From contig OX485804.1 in the NCBI GenBank assembly GCA_950295325.1, positions 45,384,001 through 45,448,000 of the forward strand: 64,000 nucleotides of DNA, written 5' to 3'. The stretch is from Polytrichum commune (Eukaryota > Streptophyta > Polytrichopsida > Polytrichales > Polytrichaceae). Below are positions 10,742 to 19,889 of the stretch, one piece after another. The position numbers and the translations under genes are program-made. The stretch's first letter is position 1. Each line of letters opens with the position of its first letter. The notes below the pieces were generated by a model. The model searched no databases, had not been told where the DNA came from, and was given only the letters and a program-made list of their open reading frames with translations.

Positions 10742-10854
10742 TTCACGAACGCTCGTTCGTGAAAGGGTGCAACCCCGTGTCCACCTCCTTCACGAACGAC
10801 CGCTCGTAAATGCACCGCCCCCGCAGCCTTCATTCACGAACGGTCGTTCGCAAG
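10742..10854. repeat. Three palindromes between the ParB-like and FCP1-like frames
   Basis: 10742-10763 (TTCACGAACG, CT, CGTTCGTGAA), 10789-10810 (TTCACGAACG, AC, CGCTCGTAAA) and 10833-10854 (TTCACGAACG, GT, CGTTCGCAAG). All three share the C at position 3 of the left arm; the first also has the matching G on the right, so symmetry is kept. Start-to-start spacing is 47 and 44 bases. They fall in a possible 574-base intron (10414-10987). Confidence 0.9.
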
Positions 10855-10987
10855 TGTGCCCTTGTGCACATTTTCCTTGCACTCTCCTCACTTCCTCGTC
10901 TTTTCCCATAATGCATCGTCTTCATTTTCTACGCAAAAATTTCATTTTTGGATCATAGCATTAAACTAGTCGCGTTGTTCATCACAG

Positions 10988-11755
10988 GACCCCCCGGAGA
11001 TAGGTCGCAACCCCTCGACCAGTGGACCTCACATTTGGAACAAACCTTTCATAGTTTTTGACCTCAATGGGGTCTTGTGTCACACCCAACACATCCCCAG
11101 GGTCCCCACGCGTCCCTTCAGTCACCCCGACGAAAGGGACTATGACGGCGAGCTCGACACCCTCATAAACCGCAAGGTTGTCCGCGCCCGTCCCGGCTTG
11201 CGGGACTTCCTTCGCGAGGTGGTCGAGTTCGCACACGTCGTTGTGTGGAGCTCCATGGTCATGGAGAACACGAAGCCCATCGTGGATTTCTTGTTCCGTG
11301 ATCTCCCGAGCCCTTGCCTCGTCCTCGGCCAAGAGGACTGCGACGAGCTGCTCGACAAGAAAGGCTGACCGGTGCCCAAGTTTGGCGGTCGAGGCGGAGG
11401 ACAACAGTTCCTCAAGGTCCTCCGCTCTAGACTCTGGCGAGGCGTCCCCCGGCTGCAGGGGACACCCCACGGGTGGTGGCCGACTCCTGAGAACACCCTC
11501 CTCATCGACGACAGCCCCACCAAGAGCGTCTTGAACCCCCCGGGCAACGTCATCTTCCCGGACACATGGACCGGCGATAGGCAAGACACATTTTTGGTCG
11601 ATAGGCTAGCCCCCTACCTTAGAAGGCTCGTGCTCCACGCCGATAGCATCCCATTTTTTGTTAGGTCCAACCCCTTCGGCAATGCGGCACTAAGCCCCCG
11701 CGATAATGTATATAAGAGCATCATGAGGCTCACCAAATTCAATAAATTGATTTGA
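10988..11755 (+). pseudogene. FCP1-like (NIF/HAD) phosphatase domain, one in-frame stop
   Basis: A single 256-codon frame, open from the acceptor-like CACAG at 10987 to TGA at 11753-11755, interrupted only by TGA at 11366-11368. HAD motifs of the FCP1/SCP family are visible: motif I FIVFDLNGVLCHT (nucleophile Asp at 11060, second Asp of DxDx replaced by Asn), motif II VVVWSSM, and motif IV LLIDDSP near 11502. Families of this kind dephosphorylate proteins such as the RNA polymerase II tail; the Asn replacement makes activity doubtful. The internal TGA lies where CGA would keep the frame, so deamination is a simple explanation. The first codon is in phase with the exon ending at 10413, so this may be the 3' part of the ParB-like gene. 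AATAAA lies near 11740. Confidence 0.65.
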
Positions 11756-11834
11756 AATTCCTCCATGTCTTTGCTTCTTATCATGTGGTTCACATATCTA
11801 ATGCTTGCTCTGTTTTTGGATGTCTGTTTTTGTT

Positions 11835-11875
<41 letters not shown>

Positions 11876-11876
11876 G
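11835..11876. repeat. (TTG)n microsatellite
   Basis: About a dozen TTG triplets between the FCP1-like frame and the next gene. Confidence 0.9.
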
Positions 11877-11957
11877 GCCTCCTTAGTCTGCCCCCATATG
11901 TGACGCCCCGGTACTCGACGGCCCTTCCCGTCCCATCTCGCCCCCTGGCTCCCCTTC

Positions 11958-11971
11958 CCGTGACGTCACGG
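11958..11971. promoter_or_regulatory. TGACGTCA-core palindrome (bZIP-type site)
   Basis: CCGTGACGTCACGG, a perfect 14-base palindrome containing the TGACGTCA core bound by bZIP factors of the TGA/CREB type. It lies nine bases before the ATG at 11980, so it would be in the leader or core promoter of that gene. It is unrelated to the 22-bp palindromes. Confidence 0.5.
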
Positions 11972-11979
11972 ACTTCCAA

Positions 11980-12857
11980 ATGCCATCCCTCTACCAGTTC
12001 TCGGCGGTGGACGCGGCCTCAGCAGTGGATTACTCCCGCGACGTTGGCATCGACGACGGCGTCGTCAACAGCCCGCCCCCCGCACTTGTCGCCCGCGCCT
12101 ACGCCCCGTCGCCCTCCCCCTTCTCCAAGGAGAAACGGATGCTCGTTCGTTTGGGGCACCTCTCGCCCTCTAAGGACGACGCCGTCGCTCGTCGTGGGCC
12201 GAGCCGGCGTCTCCGCATGGACTTTGCCCCCGCCGACTCCGTTCCTCCCCCCGCAACGTCCTCCGCGATCGTGGGCCCTCCAGGCCTCGACTCCCCCCCG
12301 CCATCCAACAATGCAATAGTTCCATCGGCTCCGGATGCTCCCGTCGACGCCCCCCTCGTTCCCACCGTTCTCCGCATGGACGTCCCCAAAGCCAAGGTGC
12401 CCTCCTCACCCCTAAACCCCTTTCCCGCTTTTGCTTTCCTTGTCTTCCGTGTGCGTGTCGTTCTCTTTACGAGCGCCCATCCCAAACCGCCCTCATTATT
12501 TTCCCCACTCCATTCCTATTCTTATCTTCCTATGACGTTGTTTTGCAGGTGGCTACCCGCTCGCTTGGTGCCCAGCCCTCCTCCACGTCCTCCTTGGATA
12601 GGCACGCCCTCAAGGGCGCATCTTCCGAGTCCGATCGTTGTCTGGCCCTCCGGAGAAGCGCAAGACATTCCCTTTCGCAAACGCCCTCGCATTCTACTTA
12701 TAATACCACCTCGTACAATTCGGGAGCGCGTCCTGAAACATGCAAGAACGACACATATTCCTGTCCAGGCAACACACAAGGATACAGTCGTGGGCCTGAG
12801 ATTTTTAGAGCCATGGAGGCCGCCAAAAAAAAGGACTTAGCCGCAAAAAAAAAATAG
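11980..12857 (+). CDS. Small proline/serine-rich protein of the GC-rich island, unknown function
   Basis: Proposed exons 11980-12396 and 12549-12857 (stop TAG). The intron starts GTGCCC and ends TTTTGCAG; both sides are phase 0, giving 241 residues. The N-terminal part is rich in Pro, Ala, Ser and Asp, the C-terminal part in Ser, Arg and Lys, ending in a lysine-rich tail (AAKKKDLAAKKK). No domain is recognised. The intron contains a degenerate left half-palindrome (TTTACGAGCG, 12466) and exon 1 a right half (GCTCGTTCGTTT, 12141-12152), which ties it weakly to the palindrome system. A second frame stays open across exon 2, so the exact frame is not certain. Confidence 0.4.
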
Positions 12858-12859
12858 TG

Positions 12860-13250
12860 GGTCGGACTAGTGTGACTAGAAGCGTACTAGTGGGACGGAC
12901 TCCCTAAATGGGCTTAGGTGTAGAACTTATTTAAGTGCTTACTTTCTATGCTATTGCAAGTTACTCAAGACATTGATGGTATTTCCATTATAATTGTATT
13001 TCAATCCCAATTAATTCATTCAACTTCCATTCATTCTTCGCATCTTCCCTTCCATTCATAACGAGTTGTCATTTCATACGCAACTATTTTCATGTATGCC
13101 TCACATTTTTGTTTACTTCCATGCCTTTATGTATAATAATAGTAGCATACCATTATACATATGAGATTTTTAGTCATCATTACTGGTCCAATTTTGAAAT
13201 GTGCATCCTTATATAGTATCATAATCAACAAAAAGTCTCCAATTACCGAA
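12860..13250. other. AT-rich spacer, right edge of the GC-rich island
   Basis: Composition drops sharply to AT-rich after about 12910. I see no terminal inverted repeat or target duplication that would define the island end, nor the left end of the following Harbinger element. Confidence 0.5.
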
Positions 13251-13254
13251 TATA

Positions 13255-14307
13255 GTGTTAAGGATGATTGGAGATGTATACGGCATAGGGGTGAGTACAA
13301 CTTCAGAAATTGTAAGTGAATGTTGTGAGGCTATTAGAATTAAGCTACGACCATTGGTTTTTCCAAAACCAACACTTGCGAGGATGAAAGAGATAGCTTA
13401 TGGATTTGAAGCATTACATGACATTTCTTTTATATTAGGGGCAATAGATGGTAGTCATATACCCATTCTAGCACCATCCCATGATCCAGTAGCATATTAC
13501 AATAGAAAAAGGTTTTATTCATGTTTGCTTTAAGGAGTTGTAGATGCGGATTGTAAATTTTGGGACTATGATTTTGGATGGGCCGGGAGGATACATGATT
13601 GGACATTGTTTCAGAAATCTGAAATTGGGAAGAAAACTATGAGAGGTTTGTTTTTACCATTTAAGTTTATCGGAGACGCAGCCTATCCAATGCGGCCTTG
13701 GTTTTATTCACGTTTTAAAGATGAAAAAGACGGTTTACCTAGAAGGAAAGCCCATTGGAATTTTATCCAATCAAGCACCCGTATGGCCGTGGAAAGGGCA
13801 TTCGGTATTCTCAAAGGAAGATGGCGGATTTTACTGAAGAGAATTGATATGTCACTCCGGAATGTACCGGATATTGTTACCGCAGCCCTTTGTCTACAAA
13901 ATTTGTGTATAATTCAGAAGGATGAATTCAATATGGAATGGGCGGTAGATGCAGAGAAGGATTTGCAAGAAAAAGCTAATAGGTCTTTAGGGGATTTACA
14001 AAATATTAACATGTTTAAGGCCCTTGAAGCATCTCTGAGGAAAATGAAAGAATTGCAGAAGATAAATCCCCAAGCCAATGAGACACCATTCATTGAAATA
14101 AAGGAAGAGAAAGAAGTAGAAGGTGGAAATGATGAAGGTGAACAAACAAAGGTGGAATGGCAGAAAAAGATGAAGCAAATGTTGGCTGAAGCAACACGTG
14201 TGCATTTACTATTAGCAAAGAGTTTTTACAAGGCTCATTTAGCCCAAAAATCAACTCTTCGATTTGAGGACTGCAACTATGATACTACTAGTTCTGAATC
14301 AGAGTAG
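13255..14307 (+). pseudogene. HARBI1-like DDE transposase, truncated with one stop
   Basis: A 351-codon frame with a single internal TAA at 13531-13533. It aligns by eye with Harbinger nucleases: GVSTTSEIVSECCEAI helix, first Asp in FILGAIDGSHIPI, the YYNRKRFYS block, GWAGRIHDWTLF, second Asp in FIGDAAYPM, and catalytic Glu in MAVERAFGILKGRWRIL. The stop sits where the family has a Gln (CLL-stop-GVVDA), so CAA to TAA is the likely lesion. The N-terminal helical region found in full-length proteins (usually about 80-100 more residues) is missing. The acidic C-terminal tail runs to a TAG at 14305. The protein would have cut and pasted this element; it is now presumably inactive. Confidence 0.9.
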
Positions 14308-14316
14308 TAATTTGAA

Positions 14317-15541
14317 CTAGAGTTTGTTAATGAGGCGGTCAAATTGATAATCTACCCTCTCTAGTAGTTCATTTGTTTTTTCAAAAAATTTCATCAATCC
14401 AATGCTGGTTTCAACCATTTTCTCAAAAATTTCAATTGATCTTTCTTGAAAATTAGTCTTTGTCTTTGATATTGATGGAGGGGTGGATATTGGGGCACTG
14501 TCTACTTCTGGAGAAGAATTGGTTGGAAAATCTGCACTATTATTTGTTGTAGCTGATATATGCTTGAAAACTTGGCCGGCTTGATGGTACCATTGATCTA
14601 GAGCGTCGAAAAATTTACTCTCTTGCCGATTGTTGCCTGAAATACCATTTGCAAGTTTGTCTTCCTTGTAAGAAGAAAAAATTTGATTAAACTTCTTACG
14701 ACATGTTTGGGCTGTTCGGTTGAACTTGGAGAGCATAACCACCATCATTGCATGAAGCCGCACCCATGTATCAATTCCTGCACTCAAAACAGTGAAAAAA
14801 AAAACAATCAAAATTTGTATAAGAAAAAAACAATTTCAAGAACTGTGGGCAGAAGATGAATGGATTGGGAGGTATGAATAGGAAGGTGGTGGCCATGTGA
14901 TCACGAAGTGGGTTGGTGGGAAGAAGGCATCCTCCGTAAGGGGAAGGTACGAGGCTCAAATCCCAATGGCGACATTTGCCCGAATCCATATGGGGGGAAA
15001 GGGGGGCCTGGGGCCGGGACACGGGCGCGCGGCGAAGGCGAAGGCGAAGGCAAATGCCTTTAGGCCTCCAAATAGGCCTCACAAATCCTCAAAATTCCTC
15101 AAAATCTGAAATTTTCTTTGCAAAAAAACCTAGTTAGGTTTAGGGTTACTCACCTTGTTTTTTGCCGTTCCTTTCAAACTCGGGCTCCATCTCCCCCTTC
15201 AAAGCAATGAGTTGATACACCTCTGAATCTAGCCAATTTCGATTTCATTCTTCTCCTTCAACATTCACTTCAACTTGTGTAGGTTTCTTCTTTGGGGCAG
15301 TTTTCTTCCTTGGGGCAGCTCTTTTCTTTGAACTCCCTATTATCTTACAATCTTTCTCTTCTTCAACATTTCTCTCGTCAACTCTCTCAACCCTCTCAAC
15401 TTCCACTTCTTTCTCTCTTTCCTCTCTAGTAGGTGCTGAATATGGCCGAAATGCACCAAAAGAGTTCACACTCAAAACATTCTCTAACCCCATCCACCTC
15501 TCTTGGCTAAAGAACTCTCTGTTTTGAGATAATTGCTCCAT
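14317..15541 (-). pseudogene. Harbinger-associated Myb/SANT-like protein, one stop
   Basis: Exon 1 runs 15541 down to 15154 (donor GTGAGT), exon 2 runs 14777 down to 14317 (stop TAG). The phase-1 junction gives KKQ-G-IDTWVRL. The joined frame of 283 codons has one internal TGA at 15245-15247, where CGA would read Arg. The SANT/trihelix-like domain spans the junction: NWLDSEVYQLIALKGEME in exon 1, then TCRKKFNQIFSSYKEDK in exon 2. The N-terminal part is charged (EEREKEVEVERVERV) with lysine-rich APRKKTAPKKK. The C-terminal part is a predicted helix (FEKMVETSIGLMKFFEK). In PIF/Harbinger elements this partner helps carry the transposase to the nucleus and the transposon ends. Confidence 0.8.
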
Positions 15542-15734
15542 GAAAAAAAAATTGCGAAAAAAATTTGAATCAAACCAGCAAAAACAAGCGCAAAAAAAAT
15601 TGAACCAAAAACAAGCGCACAAGAGAAAGAGGGCGAGAAGAGAGAGACGACCCACTTTATCCCTTGAAAAAATCTGCCTTTTCCATCTAACGGTCCAGAT
15701 CTTGTCAGATTTTGAATATTTTAATGAAAAAAAG

Positions 15735-15801
15735 TTCGGCCTCTCGACGGAAGTTTGGGTCGAGCATTTTGCTCGACCCAAACTTTGCTCGAGAGGCCGA
15801 A
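15735..15801. repeat. Long hairpin, 32-bp arms
   Basis: Left arm 15735-15766 begins TTCGGCCTCTCG and right arm 15770-15801 ends CGAGAGGCCGAA, with three internal mismatches and a three-base loop. It lies inside the Harbinger right end and is echoed by a partial CTCTCGAAGTTTGG copy at about 15943. Probably a subterminal transposase-binding or fold-back region. Confidence 0.85.
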
Positions 15802-15959
15802 TTCTTGGCGCCAAAAATTCCTAAAAGTGCTGCCACCTAGGCGCTTTTGGAGGCGACGTCCTTTGGACTTCAGCCTCTAGTGTGAAAGCCGAGAGGACGG
15901 CCTTTGGGCATTCCTGCATTTTGATTGGTTGAAACGCTTCTCCTCTCGAAGTTTGGCCA

Positions 15960-15978
15960 TAGTGTGAACCGGCCCTTA
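15960..15978. repeat. Harbinger right terminal repeat and TTA target site
   Basis: TAGTGTGAACCGGCCC (15960-15975) followed by TTA (15976-15978). Read inward it is GGGCCGGTTCACACTA, a typical PIF/Harbinger terminus. Confidence 0.7.
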
Positions 15979-16169
15979 ATGCGGGCTTTACAAAGCATGA
16001 AGGTGAAGGTTTGACTATGAGAGCCCTTGAAGTACATCATCTACTTGGAGAAGATGGTAAGTAGATGGTACCAAAAGGGACTACATTCGAGTTGATCGGT
16101 GACACCACCTATAACACATTCATGATAAGATTTCTCGATGAAAATTTGAGCTATATGTTGTCAAGGTAG
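15979..16169 (+). other. Possible coding remnant flanking the Harbinger insertion
   Basis: One frame reads protein-like text through a single TAG: ...RALEVHHLLGEDGK, stop, MVPKGTTFELIGDTTYN then TFMIRFLDENLSYMLSR. I do not recognise the family. It begins right at the transposon end, so the transposon may have landed in this sequence. Could be chance. Confidence 0.25.
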
Positions 16170-17700
16170 CTTAATAATACCGAAAGTTCGACCTTTTATT
16201 TGATGGGTTCCAAGTCAATGACCTTTCATACATTCCTTTACTTTTTTATAAGATCTTCTATGTATAGACCATTTTTCACCTTGTTATCTCATTTTCATAT
16301 CACTTTACACAACACTATTTCATGCCAACCTATTCCACCACACTTCCACTCGCCTTCCAAGGCCAAATTCCGCAAGTGTTGTTGTGCAAGGATTGCTTTA
16401 TCATGTACCAATTTGGGTATTGAGATACATACTTAGAATTTGATACCCCACATGTTAGAATATTAGAAACGTTGAAGAAACGTCAAAGGATGAACTAGTT
16501 ATACCACATAATTTGCAATATACATGTCCATAAATGGGTTTCATGAAGGTTGGTATAAAAGGTTTGATATCAAGCGGATTGAGTAATGTTGGTCGCTAAT
16601 CAAGTTGTTAATTTTGAAAAAATCGTGAAAATGATAGAGAAGTTAATATTTTAAGGTTACAGATCATACTAAACAAAATCAGAATACTATAAGCCCGCCC
16701 AATAGTTGGTGGGTACTGTTTTGATTATCAACATGAATCATTATAATATTGGGTGTTGCATTTGATTCCAAATCATCGATTCATTATATGTCATCATCCA
16801 CAAAACATCATTTCAATAAAATGGAAGTAACAATGTGATATCAAAGATAATTTTGGTGACTTCTGAGATTACAATCATATGTTAGCGTAAACATCTCCAA
16901 ATCTAAGGGTGGATTTCCATCAACCTTTATATGACACAAGGTCTCAATATATGGCCACATACATAATATATATATATGGGCTTCACCAAGTTCATAATCA
17001 TAATTTACATATTTATGTGTTTGATACCTTATTATATACATCTTATTATGTCAAGGAGAAAATAAAAATATGCTAATACTATAAATTGATTATCCAAATA
17101 TAATGTAGGCATTCGCATCTAGAGAACCTAATGATGTGTATTTGAACTTAAATCGTCAATAACATTAAAGTGTTTAACTTATTCAAATAATGCACCAAAT
17201 AATGCACTTGAAGAATAAGTTGATTATAAAATAAGGTCACTATTGATACGATTAGTAAAAAATATGAAAGTATGTGGCTCAAATACGCTATTTTTTACTT
17301 AAGTGCTTAGGGATTAAAGGTATGCATCAAAACACAACCCCTTAACACCCCTCAATACACCTTACTTTGGACCCAACTTGGAGATTGGTGTTCCAAACTA
17401 GGAGAATATTTTCTCAACTGGGGGCCCTTAAGATTTGATGAGAAAGAAAAAGGTGACACAATAATTTTGAACTTCATTTTCTCATTCCTTAGACCCTGAC
17501 CCTAGTGTAAACTCCTTAGGTCCAATTTTAAAATTCTAGACCAATAAGGTCGCTTGATTTAGAGACTCTTTGGTCTTGGACCTGTGTAAAACCCACCCTA
17601 AAAAGCTATCAATAACAATGCACGGATGATATCATTATAAGCAGGAGTCGGATATTTAAATTTCTGAGACCCTGAACACCCGGTGATACCCGGCGATACC
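16170..17700. other. AT-rich intergenic region, partial MITE near its end
   Basis: No supported gene. 17520-17598 resembles the right part of the small TAA-flanked MITE at 47840-47958 (TTGGTCTTGGACC ... CCCACCC then TAA). The PDCD5 promoter and leader would begin near 17.7 kb. Confidence 0.45.
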
Positions 17701-18025
17701 CGGTGCCGAAAACTGTTCACATAGTTTGGCATTGCGAGTTCTGAACTTGGGTGAGCGAGACCAGCAGTGACGCTGACGCCAGAAGACGCAGCCGCAAGCT
17801 ACCGTCTGCGCTTGACGATCGTCCGAACAGCCCCTTGCGTTTTCAGCTTCTTTTTCGCTACACGAACTCTATCGCAGGGGGCAATGCAACGGAGGTTGCC
17901 GCTCAGATTTCTTGCATCCTTACGGCCATAACTGCAGAAACGAAAACCCCCTCTCATTAGGCGAGAGAGAAAACACAAAATCGAAAATCAAAGCAGAAGC
18001 TGCTGTCAATCTCAAATTTCGAGCA

Positions 18026-19889
18026 ATGGTACGTGTGTGTCTCTTTCTGTTCTTTGTATTGGTTGATAAGAAGCTCGGAAATGTAGCGTATGGGAGGTGG
18101 GAGGTGCGTGAACATGATTACTCGATAAGTTTTGATCTTATTTTCAGTCACATTTTCTCACCTGCAGGCAATTTGTACAGTCTATTCTTTCCTCTGGAGG
18201 TGATACTTGTAAATTAGGGTTGTTGAATGTAAAACTGGTTGATGAAGCGGTTGGTTTCGTGGCGTCACAATCACCTCCCGCCATGTTAACAAAAAAATTT
18301 ACACTTATTAACTGTTGATGATCCGACCTTCTTGTCTTGGGGTTTACATTCGAGTTTGCGGCTTTGATCAAGGGTGAAGCGTCTCTCATTCACGCCAACC
18401 TGCAATTGTTGAATTTAAGAATGGTTGGTGAATGTTTGGTTTCGTGGCCTCATCACTCCTGCCATGTAAACAAAGATTTGTGCGCGTTTGCTCATTCATT
18501 GTTGATGATCCGGCCTTGTCCTTCAGCCAGGCTCCGTAAACCTGCCTCGGGTTTATATTCGAGTTTTGCGGCTTTGATCAAGGGTGAAGCGTATCTCATT
18601 TAGTTTGACGTCAGCTCTCTTTCTCTCTCTCCCTCTCTTGTTGATGATCCGTCGAACTGTATAACCGCAGGGGGACTCAGAGCTTGATGCCATCAGGCAG
18701 CGTCGCATGCAGGAGCTCATGGCTCAGCGTGGAGGAGGTGCTGCTGTAAGTGATTTCTTTGTCTTGTAGCAATTGCTTCTTGAACTCTTGCGCCTCTTTC
18801 TGTCAGGCGGATGAAATAGACATCTGTATTTCTTGAGGTCTGGATAGCCCGTGTCTAGCAATTACAGCTTGGCTGACTCTGTGTGCGTTGCAATTTGCAG
18901 CAAGGTGCTCCTCAGAGCTTAGAGCAGCAACAAGCACAGGAGGAACAGAAGCGGTGAGTGCCCATTACGCAATATTCGTGAGGGATCTTAACTTAGGTTT
19001 TGTAACTGGTTCAATTGCTTCTTTCGCATTTATCAAGGCTGCAGTTTAGAAGTTCTGTGTTGAACGTGCTCTATATGATGGTGGTGGTTGGACAGGGAGG
19101 CTGACGAACGCAGACAGATGATGCTGGCTAGGGTTTTGTCATCAGAAGCACGAGAACGGCGTAAGAATTTCCATGTATCGACCGAAAGGGAGGAGTGCCA
19201 GTTTTCTTTCATTGTTTTCTTTCCTTCAAATGTTTTTTTTTAAAACCTTTATGACTAGTAATCCAATTTAGGAGCCTTTCTAATTGTTGCTACTTTTATG
19301 ACCATGTCATAACAATTGTGGTCAGTAGGGAAAGGTCCTTGGAAACAAATTTGTAATTGATGAGTTGGTTTTGATCAACAGTGGCTCGAATCGCTCTTGT
19401 GAAACCTGACAAGGCGAAGGGTGTCGAGGATGTCATCCTGCGAAGTGCACAGTACGGTCAGATCACTGAAAAGGTGTGTAGCACATATTATTTTACACCT
19501 TTTGTACACATGATGAGCTCTTGACTTGCTGTCATTCAGCCAGTGGAAGGATTTTTTTATTACCTCTCTGATACCATATTATTTCAACTGACGTGGTTTT
19601 GGTTCACCTATTCCATTGTACAGGTATCAGAAGAAAGACTTATCCAACTATTGGAGCAGATCAATGAGCAAACGCAGAAGAAAACAAAAGTCGTGGTACA
19701 AATTGCTTCATAACAAGTAGCCGCTTAAATCAATTCTGCATATGACTTGGGTGCCTTTCAAGGTTGCAGTTTTTGAAGTTGTTTGTTTAGATTGATTCCA
19801 TACACTAGTTCCACATTGCCATTAAAAAGCCCCTACATGGTTGATTGCAGATCCAAAGGCGGAGGAGTGTGCTTGATGATGACCAATGA
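18026..19889 (+). CDS. PDCD5: Programmed cell death protein 5 (PDCD5/TFAR19 family)
   Basis: Seven coding exons: 18026-18028, 18671-18745, 18901-18953, 19096-19160, 19382-19473, 19624-19695, 19851-19889. They total 399 bases, 132 residues, close to the human length of 125. The first coding exon supplies only the ATG. The family is recognised from DSELDAIRQRRMQELMAQ, EADERRQMMLARVLSSEAR, RERLARIALVKPDKAKGVED and KKTKVVIQRRRSVLDDD. It forms a small three-helix bundle with flexible acidic and basic ends; in animals it shuttles to the nucleus in apoptosis and assists the TRiC/prefoldin system, and archaeal homologues bind DNA. The role in plants is less defined. All splice sites are GT-AG. The gene looks intact. 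Confidence 0.93.

Larger units (their letters stand above)
13255..15978. mobile_element. Decayed PIF/Harbinger DNA transposon, left end missing
   Basis: Two convergent genes, transposase (+) and Myb/SANT-like (-), are arranged tail to tail 10 bases apart, the standard PIF/Harbinger layout. The right end is clear: a terminal repeat ending GTGTGAACCGGCCC at 15975, followed by TTA, the target duplication typical of the superfamily. A 32-base-arm hairpin lies inside it. No matching left terminus (TTA then GGGCCGGTTCACAC) is visible upstream, and the transposase lacks its usual N-terminal part, so the left end appears truncated near 13.2 kb. Confidence 0.85.

Noticed and set aside
5469-10854. CRISPR array interpretation of the palindromes
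   Set aside because: Spacing is irregular, repeats lie in introns and exons of a eukaryotic gene, and no cas genes are present.
11614-11979. Minus-strand frame with a threonine run
   Set aside because: Made by the TTG microsatellite.
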